Shown here: piece after piece, positions 46,081 through 54,775 of the stretch | Layout of the letters: each line of letters opens with the position of its first letter | How positions within the stretch are numbered: the first letter of the stretch is position 1 | From: Agrococcus sp. Marseille-P2731 | GTDB lineage: Bacteria; Actinomycetota; Actinomycetes; Actinomycetales; Microbacteriaceae | Length of the DNA: 64,000 nt | Direction of reading: 5' to 3' | NCBI RefSeq assembly: GCF_900117395.1 | Contig: NZ_FPEG01000002.1 | Coordinates: 738,445-802,444 of the forward strand | Translations under genes and position numbers: made by a program | Notes under the pieces: generated by a model | What the model saw: only the letters and a program-made list of their open reading frames with translations | Databases searched by the model: none | What the model was told of the DNA's origin: nothing

Positions 46081-46752
46081 TCAGCGCAGATCGCCGCGGA
46101 AGGTGAACGTGGGCTGGCCCGGCACCACGTCGACGCCGACGAGCACATCGGCGAGCGCAGCATCCGCAGCCTCGAAGAGGTAGACGCCCCGAGCCGACTG
46201 CCCAGGCGCGATGCTGCCGGCGAAGGGGTCGCCACCCGGCTGCATGAGCGAGTTGCCAGGGGCGCGCTCGGCACCGAAGTAGGTGTTGACCGCGATGAGG
46301 CCTGCATCGATCGCCGCGTCCGTGTCGTTGACGACCTCGATCGTCAGCCGTATAGCGGGACCGGCGATCTCGCCGGGCGCCAGGGCCTCGCCCTCGACCT
46401 GCTCGACGAGCGCGAGCAAGACCCGCACGAGCTGGTCTGCGGCGATCTCCTGCTCGGCCACCTCGGTGGGCGCGACCGGCGCCGCCTCTGGGGCGATCGG
46501 AGAGTCGGAGGCAGGGTTCGGCGAACCGGTGTGCGCGGGCGGCGCCGTCGGTGCTGCGGACGCGCTCCCCGCCGGGGCAGGCTCAGAGGGCGCGCCGCTC
46601 GGCTGGGCGCTCGGGGCGGCAGAGGTCTCGGCCGGCGCGGGCGGCTGCGAGGCCGATGCCATCACCGCCCAGACGACGCCGACGCCGATCGCGATCGCCG
46701 CGATGATCGCGAGCACCATCCATCTCCGCCGTGCGGAAGCGCGCTGTTCCAT
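46081..46752 (-). CDS. Single-pass membrane protein, unknown function
   Basis: A 223-residue protein. A short basic N-terminus (EQRASARRRW) is followed by one hydrophobic helix (MVLAIIAAIAIGVGVVWAVM, residues 12-31). A Pro/Ala/Ser-rich linker spans ~35-95. A C-terminal extracytoplasmic domain (~100-223) contains IRLTIEVVNDTDAAIDAG and IAPGQSARGVYLFEAAD, which resembles the beta-sandwich of DUF4352-like proteins. I do not recognise a family with certainty. It sits inside the glycopolymer locus, between the LamG/PKD gene and a glycosyltransferase. Confidence 0.75.
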   Translation of the reverse strand: MEQRASARRRWMVLAIIAAIAIGVGVVWAVMASASQPPAPAETSAAPSAQPSGAPSEPAPAGSASAAPTAPPAHTGSPNPASDSPIAPEAAPVAPTEVAEQEIAADQLVRVLLALVEQVEGEALAPGEIAGPAIRLTIEVVNDTDAAIDAGLIAVNTYFGAERAPGNSLMQPGGDPFAGSIAPGQSARGVYLFEAADAALADVLVGVDVVPGQPTFTFRGDLR

Positions 46753-46781
46753 CGGAGGCTCCCCTCGGCCGTCCCGTGAGT

Positions 46782-47702
46782 CTATGGGCGCTGAGCGGCC
46801 CGCCGACTCAGGGATTCCTCAGCGATCCTCCGACCGTCGCGCAGCCCCCTCCAGAGCGCTCGGAGCGGAGGCACGGGACGGACCAGCTGCCGGCGGCCGC
46901 CGCGCATCACGATCGCCCAGGCCGCTGGCAGCGCCCGCCGCTGCCACCGGCGCACGCCCGCCTCGTCCAGGTGCCCCGTCGCGAAGCGCATCCGGTTGCG
47001 GATGTTCCAGTAGTAGTACAGCTCCGACTTCGCCTCGGGGCGTTGGCGCCTGCCCTGGTGCGTGCCGCCCTCGTCGTGGAGGGCGACGGCGTCCTCGACC
47101 ACCATCAGCGAGCCTCCTGCCTCCGCCACTCGACGCGAGAAGTCGACGTCCTCCCAGTACAGGAAGTACTCGTGGTCGAAGCCCCCGGTGAGCTCCCACA
47201 CCTCGCGCGTGATCCACAGGCACGCACCCGAGAGCCAGGGCACCGGGCGGCCCTCCGGGTGCTCGGCCCTGCGCTTCGGATGCCGGATCTCTCCGTCGGC
47301 CAGGTCGATGTCGAGGCCCGAGAACCACACGCGGCCCGAGGGGCTCCGCACGACCGGCGACCGCAGCGTCCGCTCGTCGCCCGCAGCGGAGAGCGCCTCG
47401 ACGCTCTGCCGGTCGATGCTCGCGTCGGGGTTCAACGCGAGGAGGGCGCTCGCGCCGAGCTGGAACGCTCGCGCGGCACCCGCGTTCATGCCGCCGCCGA
47501 AGCCGGTGTTGTCCGACAGGCCGACGAGCTCCCAGCCCATGCGCTCGGTCAGTGCCGTCACCGCGTCTCGCTCGGCGCCGGAGCTCCAGTTGTCGACGAC
47601 GATGACGCGGGCCTCCGGCAGCGCGCGCGCGGTCGTGACCAGATGCTCGCCGAGGAGCTCGCTCGACGCGTAGCTCACGACGACGATCGCCAGGCCATCC
47701 AT
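46782..47702 (-). CDS. Glycosyltransferase family 2 (rhamnosyltransferase-like)
   Basis: A 306-residue GT-A enzyme. IVVVSYASSELLGEHL begins the nucleotide-binding fold. VIVVDNWSSG, NTGFGGGMNAGAARAF and ALLALNPDASID (the DxD-like site) are the hallmarks of the dTDP-rhamnose-type GT2 group. WLSGACLWITREVWELTGGFD and FLYWEDVDFSRRVAEAG follow. The start is the ATG at 47702, preceded by GAGGGG. The frame stays open upstream to 48872, but that is antisense. It is divergent from the GT4 gene across 60 bases. Confidence 0.93.
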   Translation of the reverse strand: MDGLAIVVVSYASSELLGEHLVTTARALPEARVIVVDNWSSGAERDAVTALTERMGWELVGLSDNTGFGGGMNAGAARAFQLGASALLALNPDASIDRQSVEALSAAGDERTLRSPVVRSPSGRVWFSGLDIDLADGEIRHPKRRAEHPEGRPVPWLSGACLWITREVWELTGGFDHEYFLYWEDVDFSRRVAEAGGSLMVVEDAVALHDEGGTHQGRRQRPEAKSELYYYWNIRNRMRFATGHLDEAGVRRWQRRALPAAWAIVMRGGRRQLVRPVPPLRALWRGLRDGRRIAEESLSRRAAQRP

Positions 47703-47762
47703 GTGATCCCCTCGATCGCCGATCCCGGTCGTGGGTAGTGTAAGCCGCGACCTGGAGGTCGG

Positions 47763-48830
47763 ATGCGGGTGCTCTTCGACGGATACTGGTGGGCAGATGG
47801 CCCGGCGGCGAACCGGACGGTCCAGCGCGAGATCGTGCTGGCGTGGGCGCGAGCCTTCCCGGAGGACCGCTTGGCGATCGCCCTGCGCCGCGACGCGCCG
47901 ACGGAGGACCTTCCACCCGGGGTGCGGGTGATGCGCACCCGGCTGTGGCCGCACGGCGTCTCGAACGCGCTGGAGCTCCGCAGCAGCGGCGCGGACGTGG
48001 TCATCGCCCACAACTTCGCGCCCCTGACCGGCACCAGCGCAGTCTTCGTGCACGACGCCATGTTCGTCGATCACCCGGAGTGGTTCAGCCCGAAGGAGCG
48101 CGCCTACTTCTCCGCGATGCTGCCCAGTGCGCGTCGCGCGCGCGTCGTGGCGACCTCGACCGCCACCGAGGCGGCGCGCATCGAGCGCATCGCACCGCAC
48201 CTGGCGCCGGTGGCAGCGATCGGCCTCGGCCCGACACCTGCCATCGTCGATGCCGAGCCGCGGCGGCCCGAGATCGCGGGCGACCTCGCCGCCTTCGCCC
48301 TGACGGTGGGCAGGCTGAACGTGCGCAAGAACCTGGCAGCCGCCATCGCCGCCGCCGGTGCGAGCGCGCGGATCTCGGCGTCCGCTCCCCTCATCGTCGT
48401 CGGCTCGAGCGCGCACTCGGGCGTGACGGGCGACCTCGAGGCCGCGCTGGCGGCGCTGCCGGACCCGCGCGCCGTGCGGATCGCCGGGCGTCTCACGGAT
48501 GCTGAGCTCGCGTGGCTCTACCGGCACACGAGCCTCGCGATCAGCCTCTCCCTCGACGAGGGCTTCGGCCTGACCCCGCTCGAGGCCCTGGCGCTCGGCG
48601 CCCCGCTGCTCGTGAGCGACATCCCCGTGCACCGGGAGACGATGGGCGCTGCGGCGCGCTTCATCGACCCCGCCGCGAGCGCCGCGGTCCTCGGCGGAGC
48701 GGTGGACGCCGCCTGGGATGCCGCACCGTCGCCTGCCGCGCGCTCCAGCATCGTGGAGCACTGGTCGTGGGAGCGCGTCGTCCACCGCCTGCGCGAATCT
48801 TGCGCGAAGACAGGTATGCCGCTTTCGTAA
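47763..48830 (+). CDS. Glycosyltransferase family 4
   Basis: A GT-B enzyme of 355 residues. The donor-binding half reads FALTVGRLNVRKNLAAAIAA, VRIAGRLTDAELAWLYRHTS and SLSLDEGFGLTPLEALALGA, with the E-x7-E pattern of family 4. PVLVSDIPVHRE-type residues follow as LLVSDIPVHRETMG. The start is the ATG at 47763. It lies 44 bases upstream of the CDP-alcohol transferase operon on the same strand, and an A+T-rich motif occupies that gap. Confidence 0.92.
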   Translation: MRVLFDGYWWADGPAANRTVQREIVLAWARAFPEDRLAIALRRDAPTEDLPPGVRVMRTRLWPHGVSNALELRSSGADVVIAHNFAPLTGTSAVFVHDAMFVDHPEWFSPKERAYFSAMLPSARRARVVATSTATEAARIERIAPHLAPVAAIGLGPTPAIVDAEPRRPEIAGDLAAFALTVGRLNVRKNLAAAIAAAGASARISASAPLIVVGSSAHSGVTGDLEAALAALPDPRAVRIAGRLTDAELAWLYRHTSLAISLSLDEGFGLTPLEALALGAPLLVSDIPVHRETMGAAARFIDPAASAAVLGGAVDAAWDAAPSPAARSSIVEHWSWERVVHRLRESCAKTGMPLS

Positions 48831-48874
48831 CACTGTGATTGAATCGTGTCTCAACGAGAGTCGGGGAGGCACGG

Positions 48875-49609
48875 GTGTCGATCAACGAGACCATGACACA
48901 GCTGCGCAGCGCGCAGAAGTCGTCACGGGGTGCCGCCGCGTACTCGCGATTCGTCAACCGGCCGCTGGGGCGGCCGCTCGCCGCGACCGCCGCAGTGCTG
49001 GGCATGACGCCGAGCCAGGTCACCGCCGTGAGCGCCGTCGCCACGTTCGCCGGCATCGCGGCCATCGCGCTGCTGCCGTCGTCGCTGCTCGCATCGGTGC
49101 TCATCACCGGCCTGCTCGTGCTCGGCTACGCGCTCGACTCCGCCGATGGGCAGCTCGCGCGCCTGACCGGGTCCTTCTCCCTCTCGGGCGAATGGCTCGA
49201 TCACGTCTTCGACGCCGCGAAGGCGGTCTCGATCCACCTCGCCGTGCTCGTCGCCTGGACGCGCATCCCCGGCCTCGACCCGCTGCTGCTGGTCGTGCCA
49301 GGAGCCTTCGCGGTGGTCGCGAGCGTGTTCTTCTTCGGCATGATCGCCGTCGACCTGCTCCGACGCCTGCACCGGCAGCAGCATCCGGAGATCCCCGTCG
49401 AGGAGCGCCGCGGCGGCACGTCCCTGGCGTACTCGCTGCTCGTGATCCCCGGTGACTACGGTCTGCTCTGCATCCTGTTCCTGCTGCTCTGGGTCCCTGC
49501 CCTGTTCGTCCCCATCTACGCGCTGCTGGCGGCGGCGAACGCGCTGCTGCTGCTGGCGGCGGCGAGCCGCTGGCACCGCGCGCTGCGAGCGCTGGACGAC
49601 GCGGCATGA
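48875..49609 (+). CDS. CDP-alcohol phosphatidyltransferase family protein
   Basis: An integral membrane enzyme of 244 residues with about six helices. The family signature DGx2ARx8Gx3Dx3D is intact: Asp88, Asp91, Gly92, Ala95, Arg96, Gly105, Asp109, Asp113 (DSADGQLARL; GEWLDHVFD). It would transfer an alcohol phosphate from a CDP-alcohol to an acceptor alcohol. I chose the GTG at 48875 because GGGGAGGC lies just upstream; the frame opens earlier at 48839. It is the first gene of a six-gene operon in which every junction is a four-base overlap. The operon's last gene is a cytidylyltransferase that could make the CDP-alcohol. Confidence 0.9.
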   Translation: MSINETMTQLRSAQKSSRGAAAYSRFVNRPLGRPLAATAAVLGMTPSQVTAVSAVATFAGIAAIALLPSSLLASVLITGLLVLGYALDSADGQLARLTGSFSLSGEWLDHVFDAAKAVSIHLAVLVAWTRIPGLDPLLLVVPGAFAVVASVFFFGMIAVDLLRRLHRQQHPEIPVEERRGGTSLAYSLLVIPGDYGLLCILFLLLWVPALFVPIYALLAAANALLLLAAASRWHRALRALDDAA

Positions 49610-50622
49610 CCGCCGTCCGCACGATGCAGTCCTTCCGCGCCCCGCGGTCGACGACCAATCCGTACATCACGATGCTCGACGAGGCGCTGCAGGCGAGCGA
49701 CGAGGTCGAGCATCTGCGGTTCGACTGGCGCCGCGCGCTCACCGGCGACTACGACGTCTTCCACTGGCACTGGCCGGAGGGCAAGCTGCACGGCTCCACC
49801 TGGTGGAAGACCGCCGGCAAGGTCGTGCTCACCGCTGCACTGTGGCTGCGCCTGCGCACATCTCGGCGGATCGCCGTGGTCCGCACGGTGCACAACGTCG
49901 AGCTGCCCGACGACGGGCCACTCAGGACCGCGCTGCTCGCGGCGATCGCTCGCGACGCAGACCTCCTGATCGCGCTCAACACCGAGACCCAGCTCGACGA
50001 GCGGCCGAGCGCGCTCATCCCCCACGGCCACTACCGCGACTGGTACGCGAGCCAGCCCCGCGCGGAGCGGGTGCGCGGCAGGATCGGCGCCTTCGGCGGC
50101 GTGCGACGCTACAAGAACGTGGGCGTGCTCGTCGACGCCTACGCGGATGCCACCCAGCACCGAGCAGACCTCAGCCTCGAGATCGGCGGGCGGCCCTCCA
50201 CGCCCGAGCTCGCCGAGACGCTCGAGGCGCGCGCGGAGCGCCTCCCGAACGTCGACCTGAGCCTCCGGTTCCTGTCGGACGAGGAGCTCGTGCGACTCGC
50301 AACGCAGGCGCAGCTCGTCGTGCTCGCGTACCGCTTCATGCACAACTCGGGCAGCGTCCTGGCGGCACTCTCCCTCGACCGTCCCGTGCTCGTGCCCCGC
50401 AACGCGGTCAACGAGGCGCTCGCCCAGGAGGTCGGCGAGCCCTGGGTGCGCATGTTCGACGGCGAGCTCGAGGCCGAGCAGCTGCTCGACGCGCTCGAGG
50501 TGGTCGGTGACATCCCCGAGGCGGCTCGGCCTGACCTCACGCGGCGGGAGTGGGCGCGCACCGCAGCGGACCACGCGGCCGCCTACCGCCGCGCGATCGC
50601 AGCGAAGCGAGCGCGCGCATGA
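49606..50622 (+). CDS. Glycosyltransferase, GumK-like GT-B
   Basis: A 338-residue protein. An early YDVFHWHWPEG motif and VRTVHNVELPDDGP are typical of a group of GT-B enzymes found in exopolysaccharide clusters. The donor half has IGAFGGVRRYKNVGVLVDAY, LSLEIGGRPS and LAYRFMHNSGSVLAALSLDRPV. No membrane helix is evident, though WWKTAGKVVLTAALWLRL is hydrophobic and may associate with the membrane. The start overlaps the previous stop (ATGA). Sugar specificity is not determined. Confidence 0.84.
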   Translation: MTAVRTMQSFRAPRSTTNPYITMLDEALQASDEVEHLRFDWRRALTGDYDVFHWHWPEGKLHGSTWWKTAGKVVLTAALWLRLRTSRRIAVVRTVHNVELPDDGPLRTALLAAIARDADLLIALNTETQLDERPSALIPHGHYRDWYASQPRAERVRGRIGAFGGVRRYKNVGVLVDAYADATQHRADLSLEIGGRPSTPELAETLEARAERLPNVDLSLRFLSDEELVRLATQAQLVVLAYRFMHNSGSVLAALSLDRPVLVPRNAVNEALAQEVGEPWVRMFDGELEAEQLLDALEVVGDIPEAARPDLTRREWARTAADHAAAYRRAIAAKRARA

Positions 50623-51962
50623 TCGGTGCTGCGGAGGCCGCGTTCCGCGCGAAGCTCGCGGTCGCGGGCCGGACGAGCGTCGCCATGCACCACGACTTCC
50701 TGCGTGCAGACGCCCTCTCGCCCGAGCAGATCGAGGCGGTCTCCCTGCGACGCGCCGCCGACCACGCCCGGTTCGCCATGGAGCACAGTCCCTTCTACCG
50801 CGACTACTACCGGGATCACGGCTTCCGGCCGACCGACCTCGCTGACCCCGAGGCCTTCTCCTCGCTCCCCCTCGTCGACAAGGCGATGCTGCGCGAGCAC
50901 GGGCCGGCGATCGCCACCGACGAGGCCGACGAGCGCACCGCCGCGACCTCGAAGACCGGTGGCAGCACGGGCCTCCCGCTCCACATCCAGCGCGACCTCC
51001 GCTTCCCTGCGCGCGCGCTCGAGTGGCGCTTGTTCTCGTGGTGGGGCGTGCAGCCCTGGGACGACCGCGCGATCCTGACGCGCCACATGCACCAGGGCGC
51101 CGACCGCGTCCGCCATCGCCTCTCGTGGTGGCCGTCGCGCCACATCCAGCTCGACGCGTTCCGCCTCGACGACGACGCGGTGCTGACGTTCGCACGGCAG
51201 TGGCAGCGCGTGCGACCCCGCTTCCTGATCGGCTACGGCGGTGGCGTGCTCGAGCTCGCGCGCAGGCTCGACCGGCTGGGCATCTCGCTCGAGCCCCCGC
51301 AGGCGATCGCCGTCACCGCCGCCCCGCTCACGCCCGGCACGCGCGCCGAGATCGAGGCTGCGCTGGGGGCACCGGTGCACGACCACTACCGCTCGGCGGA
51401 GGTGCCGTGGCTCGCCGGGGAGTGCGCCGAGCACGACGGACTGCACATCTTCGCCGACGTCCGGAGGGTCGAGATCCTCGGCGCTGACGATGCTCCCGTC
51501 CCCGACGGGACAGAGGGGTCGGTGGTCGCGAGCGATCTGACGAACCGCGTCTTCCCCGTCATCCGCTACCGCATCGGAGACATCAGCTCGAGGCTGCGCG
51601 GCACCTGCGCGTGCGGGCGTGGCCTCCCTCGCCTCGGTGCGATCTCTGGTCGCTCCTCGGATGCCGTGCGACTGCCGGACGGCACCGCGATCGCCGGCGC
51701 GCTCGGGCACATCTTCGACGACGCTCCGCTCTCGGTGCGGCAGTTCGAGATCGTCCAGGCAGAGGACGGCGCGGTCACGCTGCGCTGCATCCCGGGAGCC
51801 GACGTCGAGACGGCTGCCGCGGGGATCGCGGGTGCCGAGCGGCGCCTGGCCACCGCACTCCGCGGGCTCGTGCCGCTCGCGGTCGAGATGGTCGACGAGA
51901 TCCCCCAGGTCGGCGGCAAGATGCGCTTCATCCGCAGCGCCTATCCGGTGGTGAGCGCATGA
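50619..51962 (+). CDS. CapK/PaaK-like AMP-dependent synthetase family protein
   Basis: A 447-residue protein similar to phenylacetate-CoA ligase and the CapK family. The phosphate-binding loop is TSKTGGSTGLPL (residues ~111-122). Other family blocks are AVTAAPLTPGTRAEIE, HDHYRSAEVPWLAGEC and VIRYRIGDIS, with a C-terminal small domain. CapK proteins occur in capsule loci of many bacteria, where the activated acid and acceptor are unknown. With an acyltransferase two genes later, it may activate an acyl or amino acid substituent of the polymer. The start overlaps the previous stop (ATGA). Confidence 0.88.
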   Translation: MIGAAEAAFRAKLAVAGRTSVAMHHDFLRADALSPEQIEAVSLRRAADHARFAMEHSPFYRDYYRDHGFRPTDLADPEAFSSLPLVDKAMLREHGPAIATDEADERTAATSKTGGSTGLPLHIQRDLRFPARALEWRLFSWWGVQPWDDRAILTRHMHQGADRVRHRLSWWPSRHIQLDAFRLDDDAVLTFARQWQRVRPRFLIGYGGGVLELARRLDRLGISLEPPQAIAVTAAPLTPGTRAEIEAALGAPVHDHYRSAEVPWLAGECAEHDGLHIFADVRRVEILGADDAPVPDGTEGSVVASDLTNRVFPVIRYRIGDISSRLRGTCACGRGLPRLGAISGRSSDAVRLPDGTAIAGALGHIFDDAPLSVRQFEIVQAEDGAVTLRCIPGADVETAAAGIAGAERRLATALRGLVPLAVEMVDEIPQVGGKMRFIRSAYPVVSA

Positions 51963-52897
51963 CGCTCAGGATCGCCGTCGGCATCCCCACCTTCCGCAGG
52001 CCCGACCGGCTCGCGGCGCTCCTCGCCGCCATGCCAGCGCGTGCCGCAGAGGTCGCCGGTGAGCTCGAGGTCGTCGTGATCGTGGTCGACAACGACCCTT
52101 CCGGCTCGGCACGGGACGTCGTGCGCTCGGCGCCCATGGCCGTTCGGTACGGAGTGGAGCCGACGCCAGGCATCGCCGCCGTGCGCAACCGCTTGCTCGA
52201 CGAGGCCGGGGACTGCGATGCGATCGCCTTCATCGACGATGACGAGGTGCCGCTGCCCGGATGGCTCAGCGAGCTGGTGACGACCTGGCGTCGCACGGGC
52301 GCAGCGGCGGTGATGGGGCGGGTCATCTCGATCTTCGGCGAGCAGGCCGACCCGTGGGTGCTCGCGACCGGCGTCTTCCGTCGTCGCAGCCGACCGACCG
52401 GCCTCGAGCTGCAGGCCGCGGCGTGCGGCAACCTGCTGGTCGACCTGGCGCAGGCGCGCGCCGCCGGCGTGCGCTTCGACGCGACGCTCGGGCTCGCCGG
52501 TGGCGAGGACACGCTCTTCTCCAAGCAGCTGATCGCCGCGGGCGGGCGCATCGTGTGGTGCGACGAGTCGCATGCGCAGGACGCCGTGCCGGCAGAGCGC
52601 GTCACCCGCTCGTGGGCGATGCGGCGCGCGTACAACGGCGGCAACTCGGCGGTCCACGTCGAGGTCAGGCTCCAGCGAGGCTCGCCCCGGCGGGCCGCGG
52701 TTCGCGCGAGGCGGCTGCTGGGCGGTGCATCGCGGGCAGGCGCCGGATGGGTGCGCCACGGCTGGGGGCGGCTCTCGGGCGACCTGGTCGCCGACGCGCG
52801 GGGGCTCCGCACCGCCTACCGCGGCCTCGGGATGATGACGGCCGCGTGGGGTCATGTGCACCGCGAGTACTCCCGCGAGCAGGGGGCGACGTCGTGA
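51959..52897 (+). CDS. Glycosyltransferase family 2
   Basis: A GT-A enzyme of 312 residues. It starts RIAVGIPTFRRPDRL. VVIVVDNDPSGSARD is the second strand and IAFIDDDEVPLPGWL the metal-binding DxD site. An acceptor-side GGEDTLFSKQLIAAGG follows. The last ~100 residues are Arg-rich and amphipathic (RRAAVRARRLLGG) and may contact the membrane. It overlaps both neighbours by four bases. Confidence 0.92.
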   Translation: MTLRIAVGIPTFRRPDRLAALLAAMPARAAEVAGELEVVVIVVDNDPSGSARDVVRSAPMAVRYGVEPTPGIAAVRNRLLDEAGDCDAIAFIDDDEVPLPGWLSELVTTWRRTGAAAVMGRVISIFGEQADPWVLATGVFRRRSRPTGLELQAAACGNLLVDLAQARAAGVRFDATLGLAGGEDTLFSKQLIAAGGRIVWCDESHAQDAVPAERVTRSWAMRRAYNGGNSAVHVEVRLQRGSPRRAAVRARRLLGGASRAGAGWVRHGWGRLSGDLVADARGLRTAYRGLGMMTAAWGHVHREYSREQGATS

Positions 52898-53994
52898 CCG
52901 GATCCGTCCAGGCGATCGCCACCGTCGCATCCCCGCGCAGTCAGTTCCGGGGTCTGCAGGCGCTCCGGTTCGTCGCAGCGGGCAGCGTGCTCCTGCACCA
53001 CTCGCTGTTCTACGCGCACGAGCGGCTCGACGCCGGCGTGCCGGTGTGGGGCATCGGCGCGGTCGAGCTCTTCTTCGCCATCAGCGGCTTCGTCGCGGTG
53101 GTCGCGACGCGCGGCTTCCAGGCACGGAAGGACGGCTGGAAGTACTACCTGGTGCGTCGAGGCATCCGCATCCTGCCCATGTACTGGATCGCGACGACCG
53201 TGAAGCTCGCAGTGCTGCTCATCGCTCCCGCGGCGGTCCTGCACGCGGCGCTCGACTGGGGCATGGTCGCCCGCTCCTACCTGCTGCTCCCCTCCGTCAA
53301 CGTCGACGGCGACATCGCGCCACTCCTGGGCGTCGCGTGGACGCTGCTGTACGAATCGTTCTTCGCCGTGGTGTTCGCGCTCGCCCTCATCATCCGCTGG
53401 CGGCCCGTGCTCGTCACCGGCGTCATCCTCTCCCTCTGCGCCCTCGCGGCGCTGCTGCGGCCCGCGGAGTTCGATCCCTTCCTCATCTACTTCGATCCGC
53501 GGCTGATCTTCTACATCCTCGGCCTCGTCGTGGGCGTCTACGCGGTGCGGCGATCGCCCGTGCAGTTCGCCGCAGGCCTCGCGTGGGTGCTCGTGCTGCA
53601 CGCCATCCTGCAGCCCACGCGGCTCGACAGCCTCATCCGCATCGTCGTCATCGCAGCGCTGCTGATCTTCGTGATGCTCGCTGAGCGTCAGCTCGAGCGC
53701 CTTCCGCAGGCCTTCGTCACGCTCGGGAACGCCTCGTACTCGCTCTACCTGTTCCACCCCCTCATCGCGCCCGCAGTCCCCGCCGCCATGGCGGCCATCG
53801 GGATCTCGGTCGGCTGGTTGGCAGTCGTGGGCTCCGTCGGCGTCTCGATCGTCGCGAGCCTGCTCCTGTACCGCTGGGTCGAGGATCCAGCCACGCGGCT
53901 GCTGCAGCGCAGGCTGCCGTTCGGCGGCCGCCCGCCCCGCAGCAGCGCACCGCAGCAGCGCGTGCACGCACCTCAGCAAGGAGAACGCTCATGA
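52894..53994 (+). CDS. Acyltransferase family 3 (OafA/YrhL-type) membrane protein
   Basis: A 366-residue polytopic acyltransferase with about ten helices. FRGLQALRFVAAGSVLLHHS carries the family's R/H pair. GIGAVELFFAISGFVAVV, LVRRGIRILPMYWI and SYSLYLFHPLIAP are the other hallmarks. These enzymes O-acetylate or otherwise acylate extracytoplasmic glycans. The start GTG overlaps the previous stop (GTGA). It probably modifies the polymer made by this locus. Confidence 0.93.
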   Translation: MTGSVQAIATVASPRSQFRGLQALRFVAAGSVLLHHSLFYAHERLDAGVPVWGIGAVELFFAISGFVAVVATRGFQARKDGWKYYLVRRGIRILPMYWIATTVKLAVLLIAPAAVLHAALDWGMVARSYLLLPSVNVDGDIAPLLGVAWTLLYESFFAVVFALALIIRWRPVLVTGVILSLCALAALLRPAEFDPFLIYFDPRLIFYILGLVVGVYAVRRSPVQFAAGLAWVLVLHAILQPTRLDSLIRIVVIAALLIFVMLAERQLERLPQAFVTLGNASYSLYLFHPLIAPAVPAAMAAIGISVGWLAVVGSVGVSIVASLLLYRWVEDPATRLLQRRLPFGGRPPRSSAPQQRVHAPQQGERS

Positions 53995-54458
53995 CGAGAC
54001 GCATCGGGTACGCCGCCGGCGCCTTCGACCTGTTCCACGTCGGCCACCTGAACCTGCTGCGGCACGCGAGCGAGCGGTGCGACGAGCTCGTCGCAGGCGT
54101 CGTGAGCGACGAGATGCTCCGCCAGGTCAAGGGCATCGAGCCGGTCATCCCGACGCTCGAGCGCGTCGAGATCGTGCACTCGATCCGCTGGGTCGATCGC
54201 GTGCACGTCGAGACCGTGCCCGACAAGCTCGACACGTGGCGCCAGGTCGGCTTCACGCACTTCTTCAAGGGCGACGACTGGCGCGGCACCGAGAAGGGGC
54301 TCCGCCTCGAGCGCGAGTTCGCGGCCGTCGGCGTCGAGGTCGTGTACTTCCCCTACACCGCGCACACCTCGAGCACCGCGCTCCGCAGGGCCCTCGCGCG
54401 GCTCGACGAGATGGCGGATGCGGCACGCCGCCCGACGCTGACGGCGGTCGGCACGTAG
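53991..54458 (+). CDS. Cytidylyltransferase-like nucleotidyltransferase (TagD type)
   Basis: A 155-residue Rossmann-type nucleotidyltransferase. The CTP-binding motif GAFDLFHVGHLNLL has the HxGH pair (His16, His19). The RTEGISTS-like loop reads YTAHTSSTALRRAL. This pattern fits glycerol-3-phosphate cytidylyltransferase-like enzymes that make CDP-glycerol or a similar CDP-alcohol. It ends a six-gene operon that begins with a CDP-alcohol phosphatidyltransferase, so maker and user of the CDP-alcohol are at the two ends. AAGGAG precedes the ATG, which overlaps the acyltransferase stop. Confidence 0.88.
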   Translation: MTRRIGYAAGAFDLFHVGHLNLLRHASERCDELVAGVVSDEMLRQVKGIEPVIPTLERVEIVHSIRWVDRVHVETVPDKLDTWRQVGFTHFFKGDDWRGTEKGLRLEREFAAVGVEVVYFPYTAHTSSTALRRALARLDEMADAARRPTLTAVGT

Positions 54459-54462
54459 TCAC

Positions 54463-54504
54463 GCTGCACCTCAGGGGTGCTGCACCTCAGGGGTGCTGCA
54501 CCTC
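54463..54504. repeat. 16-bp direct repeat, 2.6 copies, between convergent genes
   Basis: Units GCTGCACCTCAGGGGT start at 54463 and 54479, with a 10-base third copy at 54495. Each unit can fold as GCACC-TCAGG-GGTGC. It lies between the cytidylyltransferase stop and the rsrA stop, a position like that of the 42-bp array at 7419, and may serve as a terminator. Confidence 0.8.
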
Positions 54505-54517
54505 GACGGCGCCCGCC

Positions 54518-54775
54518 TCAGCCGTGCTGCGCCTTCGCGGCGCGCAGGCTCGCGAGCAGCCGCTCGCGCAGATCCTCTGGGGCGCGGTCCTTGCACGCGC
54601 CCTGCAGCGCGACGGTGAGCGTCTCCCCCACGTGGTGCTCGGCAGAGCACTCCTCGCAGCTGTCCAGGTGCGCGCGCACGTCGGCGGCGTCCTCGGCGCA
54701 GAGCTCCTTGTGCAGGTACTCCTCGAGCGCGGCCCGCGCCTGCGTGCAGTCCTGCTTCTCGTCGAGTGCGCTCAC
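54518..54775 (-). CDS. rsrA: Zinc-associated anti-sigma factor (RsrA-like)
   Basis: An 85-residue redox-sensing anti-sigma factor. The zinc motif Hx3Cx2C is present as HLDSCEEC (His36, Cys40, Cys43), with further cysteines at 10 and 26. In the RsrA/SigR system, thiol oxidation forms a disulfide, releases zinc and frees the sigma factor. The start is the GTG at 54775, which overlaps the sigma-factor stop (GTGA), so the pair is coupled. Confidence 0.92.
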   Translation of the reverse strand: MSALDEKQDCTQARAALEEYLHKELCAEDAADVRAHLDSCEECSAEHHVGETLTVALQGACKDRAPEDLRERLLASLRAAKAQHG

